A stretch of DNA of 9,196 nt from the NCBI GenBank assembly GCA_021463315.1, contig JAJTXO010000111.1:1-9196 (forward strand). Direction: 5' to 3'. Position 1 is the stretch's first letter. Each line of letters begins with the position of its first letter. The position numbers were made by a program, and so were the translations under genes. Shown in pieces: positions 1 through 4,847 of the stretch. This DNA is from Caldilineales bacterium. Lineage in GTDB: Bacteria; Chloroflexota; Anaerolineae; JAAEKA01. The notes below the pieces were generated by a model, which saw only the letters and a program-made list of their open reading frames with translations, made no database searches and had not been told where the DNA came from.

Positions 1-46
1 CTTGGCCACCATCTCACCTGTCCTGGATGAGTGCGAGACGTGCGGT

Positions 47-703
47 CTACCTGGCCAGCTTGCCGATTTCGACAAAGTGCTGCCGCACACTGTCGGCCAA
101 TTGCGAATCGCTGGACGGAAAGGAGCTTGGTGCATCAAGTTTCCTCTGGTAGTCATGCGTTGGCCGTAGTGCAATGCTCAACAGGTCCTCATCTGGATGA
201 GTCGGCCCGTTCAGCACATATAGCACTGGAAAGTCGATTGCCAGCGGCGAAAACTGTTTCAAGATCATGCCGCCGAATACGGGCTGTTGATCTATGGTGA
301 CGACAAAAGGCGAGAAATCAGCCAAAAAAGTCATGTATTCGACCTCGTACTTCTTGCGCAACTGACTCGTGAGCATGAGCTGCTGGTGTGTCCAGTCGTA
401 GCTAACGATATCGTCCTCCGTGATCACGAAAGCGCTCGTGCTGAGATCGGCCTGTTGTAGCAATGGCCAAGAGGACGCGACACTGTAGCCCAGCGTCCCC
501 AAGCTGCCAGGTTCGAATATATGGATCGCAAAAATAGCTGTATGCACATCTCTTGGTTCGATTGACGGGCTGGGTGAAAGCAGGGATACCCGATCGGTTT
601 TTGTCGAAGCAGGAAGGGCGACGCATGCAGCGACTAACGCCGTCACCATCCAGAGTGAGACGGCCAGCAGGGTGCGGGCGCTTGGTGATCTTCGGCCTGA
701 CAC
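47..703 (-). CDS. Small lipoprotein, candidate immunity or accessory partner of the WXG100-glutaminase protein
   Basis: Exported lipoprotein of about 218 residues with unknown function. With the GTG start at 703 the N-terminus has a basic region (RR at 4-5, R10), a hydrophobic core (about 11-24) and a lipobox Val-Ala-Ala-Cys ending at Cys27, so the mature protein should be lipid-anchored outside the cytoplasmic membrane. I prefer this start because AAGGAG lies 6 nt upstream. A GTG ten codons earlier (733) overlaps the stop of the upstream gene but has only a weak ribosome site and would put a Cys and acidic residues into the signal peptide. The body carries an ITEDDIVSYDW stretch (94-104) followed by FVVTIDQQPVFGG (133-145). 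From memory this pattern recalls a widespread uncharacterised small-protein family, but I cannot confirm that. It is the last gene of the cluster, immediately after the WXG100-glutaminase gene, hence the immunity idea (inference). Confidence 0.72.
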   Translation of the reverse strand: MSGRRSPSARTLLAVSLWMVTALVAACVALPASTKTDRVSLLSPSPSIEPRDVHTAIFAIHIFEPGSLGTLGYSVASSWPLLQQADLSTSAFVITEDDIVSYDWTHQQLMLTSQLRKKYEVEYMTFLADFSPFVVTIDQQPVFGGMILKQFSPLAIDFPVLYVLNGPTHPDEDLLSIALRPTHDYQRKLDAPSSFPSSDSQLADSVRQHFVEIGKLAR

Positions 704-709
704 AATCGT

Positions 710-715
710 CTCCTT
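710..715 (-). promoter_or_regulatory. Shine-Dalgarno that fixes the lipoprotein start
   Basis: On the minus strand AAGGAG is followed by 6 nt and then GTG (703-701). It favours the 703 start over the in-frame GTG at 733, which overlaps the preceding TGA. The 733 start could still be used by translational coupling. Confidence 0.6.
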
Positions 716-729
716 GTTCCGACAGCCAC

Positions 730-1815
730 TCACTGGCAGTAACCTGCCTCTTTGCAGTACTTAAGGTAGACTTCCAGGGTGCGTTGTGCGTCCCGGTTTG
801 CGGCATCATCTTCGAGGGAGTAACCGGGAGCATAGACATGGCGATCCACGATCTGCGGGGTGGCATCTGGATCGTTCATGTAGCGGCTCCACTCGTCAAT
901 GGTCGCCGGACGATCGAAGAGAGATGGATCGATCACCATCGGCGTGGTAGTACCATCAGGATTGTGAACGTTCAACAGCGGCGCTATATGATACCGCCAT
1001 CTGACGGTCGTGTCGTTCCACTCTGGATATGTATAGGTGGTAGTTATTGTTAGGTTGCCTTCGATGATAACCTTCTGCATTGAATCGAGATTGAGACCGT
1101 ATCTTTCGGCCATTCGCATGACCATCAAATGGGATCGGGCATAGCACCCATCGGCTGGAAACCTAAACGGGATATCCGACTCGTCCGCCATATCTCTGAA
1201 GATCGCATCAGCTTCACTTGGGGGCACCGAGGTGCGCCCTGTTGGCGTCGCTGGGTCCAATTCCGCTGAACCACCACCGAAGATCGACCGGAAGAAATCC
1301 CCTATCGCCCTTCCAATCCGGCAGAAAAGACCACTGATTCCTGAATCACAATCTCCGTCGACATCCGCCATCAGTGAGGCGGTCAGCTTGGATGATCCAT
1401 CTGTAGTAGGAGCAAACAATCCTGTCTGTCCAGCGCCTACGCTGGCCACACCCAGAACACCGGCTGCCACGCCGCCCGCTGCGACCGATCCCAGAGGAAT
1501 AGTGACCTGATCACGAGCTTTGAACGGTTGGGCGGCTTCCTCTTCGGCCTGGCGCGCGACTTCGGCGATCTTCAAGGTGACCGTTTGCGCCTGACCGAGA
1601 GCGGCATGAAGCCGGCGCATGACGGGCAGAACTACGCCGTCCATCTCAGCGCAGAAAGCAGCAAAGCCACGGCCTTCCCAGCCGCCCTGGCGCAATGCCT
1701 GCGCGCTGCGCTGCACCTGCCCTTGTAGGGCTGCCGCGGCATCGGCGTTACGCCCGAATCCTGCGGCTACTTCAGACAGACGTTCATACTCAACCTGGAT
1801 CACGTCAGCGGGCAT
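730..1815 (-). CDS. WXG100 domain fused to a protein-glutaminase (protein-glutamine deamidase) domain; putative secreted effector
   Basis: Predicted enzyme that deamidates glutamine side chains in target proteins to glutamate. Residues 1-100 are a WXG100 helical hairpin with Trp46-Glu47-Gly48. About half of these residues match the stand-alone WXG100 protein at 2968-3270, including the shared AEEEA..PFKA end. Residues 105-130 are Ala/Gly/Val-rich and hydrophobic, a possible membrane-interacting segment. A linker (131-200) contains Cys156 and Cys165. The C-terminal domain (about 201-361) has the three landmarks of the protein-glutaminase family (type enzyme: Chryseobacterium proteolyticum): GCYARSH with Cys224, WRYHIAP with His276, and VIDPSLF with Asp296, in Cys-His-Asp order. 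The 20-residue His-Asp spacing matches my memory of the type enzyme. Cys354 and Cys360 could form a disulfide. The ATG at 1815 has GGAG 9 nt upstream; an in-frame ATG at 1830 runs into a stop. Target and export route are unknown. The fold and triad call is firm; the antibacterial-toxin role is inference. Confidence 0.87.
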   Translation of the reverse strand: MPADVIQVEYERLSEVAAGFGRNADAAAALQGQVQRSAQALRQGGWEGRGFAAFCAEMDGVVLPVMRRLHAALGQAQTVTLKIAEVARQAEEEAAQPFKARDQVTIPLGSVAAGGVAAGVLGVASVGAGQTGLFAPTTDGSSKLTASLMADVDGDCDSGISGLFCRIGRAIGDFFRSIFGGGSAELDPATPTGRTSVPPSEADAIFRDMADESDIPFRFPADGCYARSHLMVMRMAERYGLNLDSMQKVIIEGNLTITTTYTYPEWNDTTVRWRYHIAPLLNVHNPDGTTTPMVIDPSLFDRPATIDEWSRYMNDPDATPQIVDRHVYAPGYSLEDDAANRDAQRTLEVYLKYCKEAGYCQ

Positions 1816-1872
1816 AAGCTACCACTCCATCCATCTCCTCGCGCGGCCAATGATCCAATCCCTCACAAAGGT

Positions 1873-1920
1873 GAAGCTCGAGCAGGGACGACCGTTGTCA
1901 GTCGCCCCGGCTCGAGCTTC
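1873..1920 (-). repeat. Long inverted repeat (hairpin) between the WXG100 array and the effector gene
   Basis: The arms GAAGCTCGAGC (1873-1883) and GCTCGAGCTTC (1910-1920) are perfectly complementary over 11 bp. After one mismatch the stem can continue with three G:C pairs (1885-1887 with 1906-1908). No U-tract follows on the minus strand, so it is not a classical intrinsic terminator. It occupies the 125-bp gap after the last small WXG100-type gene. Likely roles are an RNA-stability or partial-termination element that sets effector output below that of the small WXG100 proteins (inference). Confidence 0.6.
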
Positions 1921-1940
1921 CTGGGCTCAAGGGGCCACGG

Positions 1941-2237
1941 CTAATAGAAGCGCGTTGCGCCTAGCGCGTCGCCCCGTTCATACGCATCCACTGACTTGTT
2001 CAGGTCGCTGAACAGCTCCTGACACTTGCGTGACATCTGCTGGATGTGCGGCTTGATGCTATCGATGTATTGAGCCAGCGCCAGGCCGCCCACCATGCCG
2101 ATGAAGGCGGTGCCGCGCAGGATGTTGACCAATGCTTCCATCACCCGCGCCACGTTCTCCAGCGTATCGCCAACCTGTTTGAAGTTCTTGGCGATCTGCC
2201 GCACGGCCGGCACGTTCATGAACACTTTCTCTGCCAT
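1941..2237 (-). CDS. WXG100-type small helical protein lacking the Trp-X-Gly motif, with a C-terminal YxxxD signal
   Basis: A 98-residue protein with the length and helix-turn-helix hairpin pattern of the ESAT-6/WXG100 superfamily. The usual Trp-X-Gly turn is replaced by a hydrophobic Gly-rich stretch (about 42-54, GTAFIGMVGGLAL). Near the C-terminus is Tyr86-Glu-Arg-Gly-Asp90, which matches the YxxxD/E export signal known from type VII secretion substrates. WXG100 proteins usually act as dimers, so this one may pair with a partner from the same array. It is the fourth of four tandem small genes. GGAGG sits 6 nt before its ATG, and 38 bp separate it from the previous gene. Family membership rests on size, pattern and context, so it is less certain than for the protein at 2968-3270. 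Confidence 0.75.
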   Translation of the reverse strand: MAEKVFMNVPAVRQIAKNFKQVGDTLENVARVMEALVNILRGTAFIGMVGGLALAQYIDSIKPHIQQMSRKCQELFSDLNKSVDAYERGDALGATRFY

Positions 2238-2275
2238 GTCATTCCTCCGGTTTCACCGTAACTTGCAGGCACAGC

Positions 2276-2611
2276 CTAGCGGTAGATGCCGTTGAACACA
2301 TCAGACAGCCCGCGCACCATGCTGTTCACTTGCTGGTCGGCCCGGTCCATCACCTCGATAGCCCGGTTCAGGTTGCGCTGCATGGTGGTGATGTTCTCGC
2401 CCACCTTGCCCACGCCGGGGATCATCAGGCTCGATACCTCCTGCACGAAGGCATTAGCCCCATCGCCGACCCACACGCCGCCCGTCACCTGCTGGATCAT
2501 CGTGCGCATCGGCTGCAGCGCCTGGTTCTGCACGATGTTCAACTGCTGGGTCAACTGGGACAGCACGTTGGCCACCACCTGGCGCGCAAAGCGCAGCAAT
2601 TTTCCCATCAT
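2276..2611 (-). CDS. WXG100-like protein with a WVG turn
   Basis: A 111-residue, largely helical protein. A central GGVWVGDGANAF stretch contains Trp47-Val48-Gly49, a Trp-X-Gly turn placed between two amphipathic helices (about 10-43 and 52-105) as in WXG100 proteins. The DGANAF sequence after the turn parallels GDAF in the protein at 2632-2928 and SQAF in the one at 2968-3270. No clear YxxxD/E signal is seen. Two adjacent ATGs (2611 and 2608) are possible starts; AAGGAGG lies 8 nt before the first. It is third in the tandem array, 20 bp after its neighbour. Presumed role: secreted substrate or chaperone-like partner of a type VII-like system (family knowledge plus inference). Confidence 0.82.
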   Translation of the reverse strand: MMGKLLRFARQVVANVLSQLTQQLNIVQNQALQPMRTMIQQVTGGVWVGDGANAFVQEVSSLMIPGVGKVGENITTMQRNLNRAIEVMDRADQQVNSMVRGLSDVFNGIYR

Positions 2612-2631
2612 CGCGTAAGCCTCCTTAAAGA

Positions 2632-2928
2632 CTAGAATTGCGCCTTCGACGTGCGATCGGCCTCTTGCATGTACTTGACCGCCATGCCCACGTCCTTGGC
2701 CAACTCGTCGAACTTGTTGCTCAGCTTGGTGATTGCAGGGATCAGCTTGGTGCGGATCGCCTCCACGAAGGCGTCGCCGCCCTGCCCCAGCAATGCGCCT
2801 TCCTCGATGGTCGTCGCCAGGCCCTGCATCTCCTGGATCGAGCGCTGCAGTTGCTCCTTGCCTTGCTGGAAGGTGCGGATCATCTGCTCGGCCTTGGCGT
2901 AGTCTAACTTGATCACATCAGTTGCCAT
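2632..2928 (-). CDS. WXG100 family protein with LGQ in place of the WXG turn
   Basis: A 98-residue protein that opens with MATDVIKLDYAKAEQM, similar in design to the AEEIRADYDQLAQ start of the protein at 2968-3270. The turn region reads GALLGQGGDAF (about 44-54), so the Trp is replaced by Leu while the following Gly-Asp-Ala-Phe is kept. Two amphipathic helices flank it, and the sequence KLIPAITKLSNKF resembles the second helix of canonical members. The C-terminus has Tyr86 and Asp91 with one residue too many for a standard YxxxD signal. It is second in the array, 39 bp after the previous gene, with AGGAGG 5 nt before the ATG. Presumed substrate or heterodimer partner. The family call is strong; the function is inferred. 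Confidence 0.85.
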   Translation of the reverse strand: MATDVIKLDYAKAEQMIRTFQQGKEQLQRSIQEMQGLATTIEEGALLGQGGDAFVEAIRTKLIPAITKLSNKFDELAKDVGMAVKYMQEADRTSKAQF

Positions 2929-2967
2929 ATCGTCCTCCTAATGGTTTGGCCGGTCTGGGGCCACCGG

Positions 2968-3270
2968 TCAGCTTGCCTTGAACGGCGCTGACGCCTCTTC
3001 CTCAGCCTGCTGCACGGTTTGCGCAATCTGCTGGGTCACGCGCGCCGCCTGCCCTAAAGCCTGGTGCAGCCGGCCTACGCCGGGCAACACCTTGCCCTGC
3101 ATCTCGTTGAAGAAAGCCTGCGACCCGCGTCCTTCCCAGCCGCCGCGCAGCGTCTCCATGCTGCGCTGCACGTTCTGCGTCATCTGCTGGATCTGCTGGC
3201 TCTGGGCGTTGAAGCGGTTAGCCACCTGCGCTAACTGGTCGTAGTCGGCCCTGATTTCTTCTGCCGCCAT
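2968..3270 (-). CDS. Canonical WXG100 (ESAT-6-like) protein
   Basis: A 100-residue protein, the standard WXG100 length, with GGWEGRG at the turn (Trp45-Glu46-Gly47), Phe53-Phe54 just after it, and two long amphipathic helices. Such proteins form helical-hairpin dimers and are exported by type VII secretion systems through an FtsK/SpoIIIE-type ATPase; no such ATPase lies in this window. The sequence is about half identical to residues 1-100 of the effector at 730-1815, so it may be its dimer partner or its evolutionary source (inference). Its first 20 residues match 18 of 20 in the 59-codon ORF at 3653-3832. It is the first gene after promoter P1 with a leader of about 190 nt. GAGGAGGT lies 6 nt before the ATG. 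Confidence 0.95.
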   Translation of the reverse strand: MAAEEIRADYDQLAQVANRFNAQSQQIQQMTQNVQRSMETLRGGWEGRGSQAFFNEMQGKVLPGVGRLHQALGQAARVTQQIAQTVQQAEEEASAPFKAS

Positions 3271-3463
3271 GATTGTACCTCCTCGGATTGGGTTGGTTGC
3301 TCACGTCACTGCCTCTGGGCTGCGCTGATGCAGCCACACCTGCTTCTTTCAATCGATAGTGCCTCCTTTTCCTGCACCAGATAGAGACGACCTCGACTTG
3401 TCTGGCTGGGCTTGTGCCTGCTGCCCTAGCCTGTGTGTGCAGCTTGTCGCTTGATTGCAGCTT
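3271..3463 (-). other. 5' leader of the WXG100 operon
   Basis: About 190 nt separate the P1 -10 element from the first WXG100 ATG. I see no riboswitch-like conserved core and no convincing gene here. There is an internal AAAAGGAGG (plus-strand 3362-3370) without an ATG at proper distance; the only nearby candidate is a TTG, which I did not accept as a start. The rest of the 382-bp gap (3529-3652) holds the dyad cluster described separately. Confidence 0.45.
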
Positions 3464-3528
3464 ATTCTAGCACACCAAGCTGCGTCGTGCTTGATGGTTT
3501 ATTGAAGATTTTCTGAAGCTTTTGTGAA
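3464..3528 (-). promoter_or_regulatory. Promoter P1 of the WXG100 operon with triple 11-bp direct repeats
   Basis: Reading the minus strand from 3528, three 11-bp units follow without gaps: TTCACAAAAGC, TTCAGAAAATC, TTCAATAAACC. A degenerate fourth unit (ATCAAGCACGA, 3485-3495) overlaps the -35 position. The -10 is TAGAAT (3469-3464) preceded by TGC, an extended -10. An 11-bp repeat period matches the binding geometry of OmpR/PhoB-type winged-helix proteins. The layout, with repeats just upstream of and overlapping a poor -35, is that of an activator-dependent promoter. The whole arrangement recurs at 4004-4068 with identical spacing. Confidence 0.78.
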
Positions 3529-3561
3529 GAGCTACGGTGTCATCTCAATAAACCGGGGGCG

Positions 3562-3629
3562 AGACTTCCGAAGTCTGCGCAGGTTTGTTCAAAACGGGCT
3601 CACAGTCCATAAGACTTCGGAAGACTTCC
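3562..3629. repeat. Cluster of AGACTTC dyad repeats
   Basis: AGACTTC-C-GAAGTCT (3562-3576) is a perfect 7-bp-arm palindrome around one base. AGACTTC-G-GAAGACT (3612-3626) is a second copy with one arm mismatch, and AGACTTCC (3622-3629) repeats the half-site again. The copies are 50 bp apart, centre to centre. They lie between the stop of the 59-codon ORF and the P1 repeats. They could be an operator for a dimeric regulator, or, folded together, a structured 3' end for the upstream transcript; no U-run supports a terminator. Confidence 0.5.
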
Positions 3630-3652
3630 CCAATCTATTGCGATGATACGAG

Positions 3653-3832
3653 CTACGTGTTATAGACCTGGAGAAAGACGGTCGCCACACCGTTCTCGGG
3701 GCCAACCACAACCGCCTTGAAGTGCTTCTGGCCCACCTGCTGATAGAGGCCGCTGAAGTCGCCCGCCATGTCGAAACGGTTGGCCACTTGCGCCAACTGG
3801 TCGTAGTCCGCCTTGATCTCATCTGCAGCCAT
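3653..3832 (-). CDS. 59-residue small protein with a WXG100 N-terminus and an unrelated C-terminus
   Basis: A short ORF from ATG (3832) to TAG (3653), with ACGGAGGT 8 nt before the start and promoter P2 about 170 bp upstream. Residues 1-20 match the N-terminus of the WXG100 protein at 2968-3270 at 18 of 20 positions. Over those 60 bp I count 9 base differences, 7 silent and 2 conservative (Glu to Asp, Arg to Lys), a pattern expected of a maintained coding sequence. From about residue 21 the similarity stops: no WXG turn and no second helix, but a tail (about 22-59) with a hydrophobic stretch, KAVVVGP then GVATVFLQV, that I do not recognise. It could be a functional microprotein that competes with or caps WXG100 partners, or a decayed chimera left by a deletion. 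The ribosome site and conserved promoter favour expression. Confidence 0.6.
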   Translation of the reverse strand: MAADEIKADYDQLAQVANRFDMAGDFSGLYQQVGQKHFKAVVVGPENGVATVFLQVYNT

Positions 3833-4003
3833 GCTGTGCTACCTCCGTATGACATATCTCAACCACCTGTCAAGCATCAAGTTGGCGCTCTAGCCGGTCT
3901 TCGCGCAACACCCCGGAGGTCTGCCGGAGTGGGCCCGACCGGGCCAGCCCACCAACTAACTTGGTGACAGTCCCTCCATGCAACGATCCTCTGATTACAG
4001 CCC

Positions 4004-4068
4004 ATTCTAGCACAGCCGGCCAGGCTAAGCTTGGCGATTCCTTGAAGATTTCCTGAAGGTTCTCTGAA
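4004..4068 (-). promoter_or_regulatory. Promoter P2, near-copy of P1 with triple 11-bp direct repeats
   Basis: On the minus strand from 4068 the units are TTCAGAGAACC, TTCAGGAAATC and TTCAAGGAATC. A degenerate fourth unit follows (GCCAAGCTTAG, 4025-4035), then 15 bp, then TAGAAT (4009-4004) with a TGC extension. The 26-bp distance from the third repeat to TAGAAT is exactly that of P1, and CAAGC is conserved at the -35 position. The intervening bases differ, so the shared parts look selected. It starts 16 bp after the stop of the FHA regulator gene and reads towards the 59-codon ORF. Confidence 0.78.
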
Positions 4069-4084
4069 TGACTGGCGCCATGAC

Positions 4085-4822
4085 TTACTCTGGCAGCAGC
4101 AGGCACTTGACGCCGCGTCCGCGGACGGTGACGATGTAGTTCTTGCCGGAGCCGGCCGACAGACCATCCAGCTTCTTGCGCAGGTTGCTGACCGTCTTGG
4201 CAATGGTGTTGTTCTGCAAGTCATCGTGGGACTTGTAGTCCCAAACCTGGGTAGCCAGCTCGTCGTAGCTACAGACGCGGCCAGCGCGGTTGTAGAGATG
4301 GCGCAACAGGTTGTGTTCCAGCGGTGAAAGCTGGGAGTGCGACACAGACACCCCATCCACCACGAACTGATCGAGGCCATGGATGTAGCGCAGCCCGATG
4401 GCCTCGCGCGAGTGGCCCGCCTCGCTGCCCGAGGGCTGGATATCGCCGAATACCTCCGTCGCCTTCGATACATCGGTCACAATGGAAATCACGAAATCCT
4501 CATTGCCGGCCAGCATGATGTAATCGCCGTTGCGCAGCAAGTATTGTGCACCTGGGGGCAGCGGATGGTTGTTGACGTGGGTTCCACTGGCGCTGAACAG
4601 ATCGACGATCACATAGCCGGAGCCCGGGTGATGGATCAGCTTGAAGTGTGCGCGCGAGATCATGTGGATGCGCGGGCCGCCAAAAAAACGGCGCAGGTTG
4701 ATATCGCACAGGTCCGATAGCCCAGCCAAGATCTCCTCGCTGGGCTCAACCTCGTAGCTGGCGTTGGAAGTGGGGAAGTAAAGGATTAGTCGCGATGTGG
4801 TGTCAAGCATGTGATTACTCAC
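4085..4822 (-). CDS. FHA domain plus OmpR/PhoB-type winged-helix transcription regulator
   Basis: A 245-residue cytoplasmic regulator. An N-terminal FHA domain (about 11-115) reads phosphothreonine; its hallmarks are visible as Ser56-Arg57-x-His59, then SGTHVNN (Ser79 to Asn85) and LRNGDYIML. A Trans_reg_C-type winged helix (about 145-243) follows: LSPLEHNLLRHL, a recognition-helix segment NTIAKTVSNLRKKLD (205-219), and a wing YIVTVRGRGVKCLL. No receiver domain is present, so control is probably through Ser/Thr phosphorylation and not a histidine kinase. The domain order is the reverse of mycobacterial EmbR. Proteins with this DNA-binding fold often bind 11-bp direct repeats, and two such triple-repeat promoters lie just downstream, making it their likely regulator (inference). 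The start is uncertain: GTG at 4822 or ATG at 4810, neither with a good ribosome site; TTATAG just upstream raises the possibility of a short-leader transcript. Confidence 0.9.
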   Translation of the reverse strand: MSNHMLDTTSRLILYFPTSNASYEVEPSEEILAGLSDLCDINLRRFFGGPRIHMISRAHFKLIHHPGSGYVIVDLFSASGTHVNNHPLPPGAQYLLRNGDYIMLAGNEDFVISIVTDVSKATEVFGDIQPSGSEAGHSREAIGLRYIHGLDQFVVDGVSVSHSQLSPLEHNLLRHLYNRAGRVCSYDELATQVWDYKSHDDLQNNTIAKTVSNLRKKLDGLSAGSGKNYIVTVRGRGVKCLLLPE

Positions 4823-4847
4823 GACAACAGGCTATAAGCAGGCGCGC

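Noticed and set aside
402..866. Minus-strand 154-codon open frame across the effector-lipoprotein junction
   Set aside because: It overlaps two supported genes in another frame and its composition (Arg, Pro, Cys-rich) looks like a shadow.
1873..1920. Intrinsic terminator after the WXG100 array
   Set aside because: The stem is strong but no run of U follows on the minus strand, so I list it as a hairpin and not as a terminator.
2632..2928. Possible YxxxD export signal near the C-terminus of this WXG100 protein
   Set aside because: Tyr86 and Asp91 are five residues apart, not four, so it does not fit the motif as defined.
3230..3350. Small ORF starting at a TTG in the WXG100 leader, after AAAAGGAGG
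   Set aside because: The start is rare, the spacing is 9 nt, and the product overlaps the WXG100 start out of frame with no recognisable pattern. The purine-rich site may be incidental.
3589..3855. Minus-strand 88-codon open frame overlapping the 59-codon ORF
   Set aside because: Its product is Ser/Arg/Thr-rich without domain pattern. The alternative frame (3653-3832) matches a WXG100 N-terminus and has the better-spaced ribosome site.
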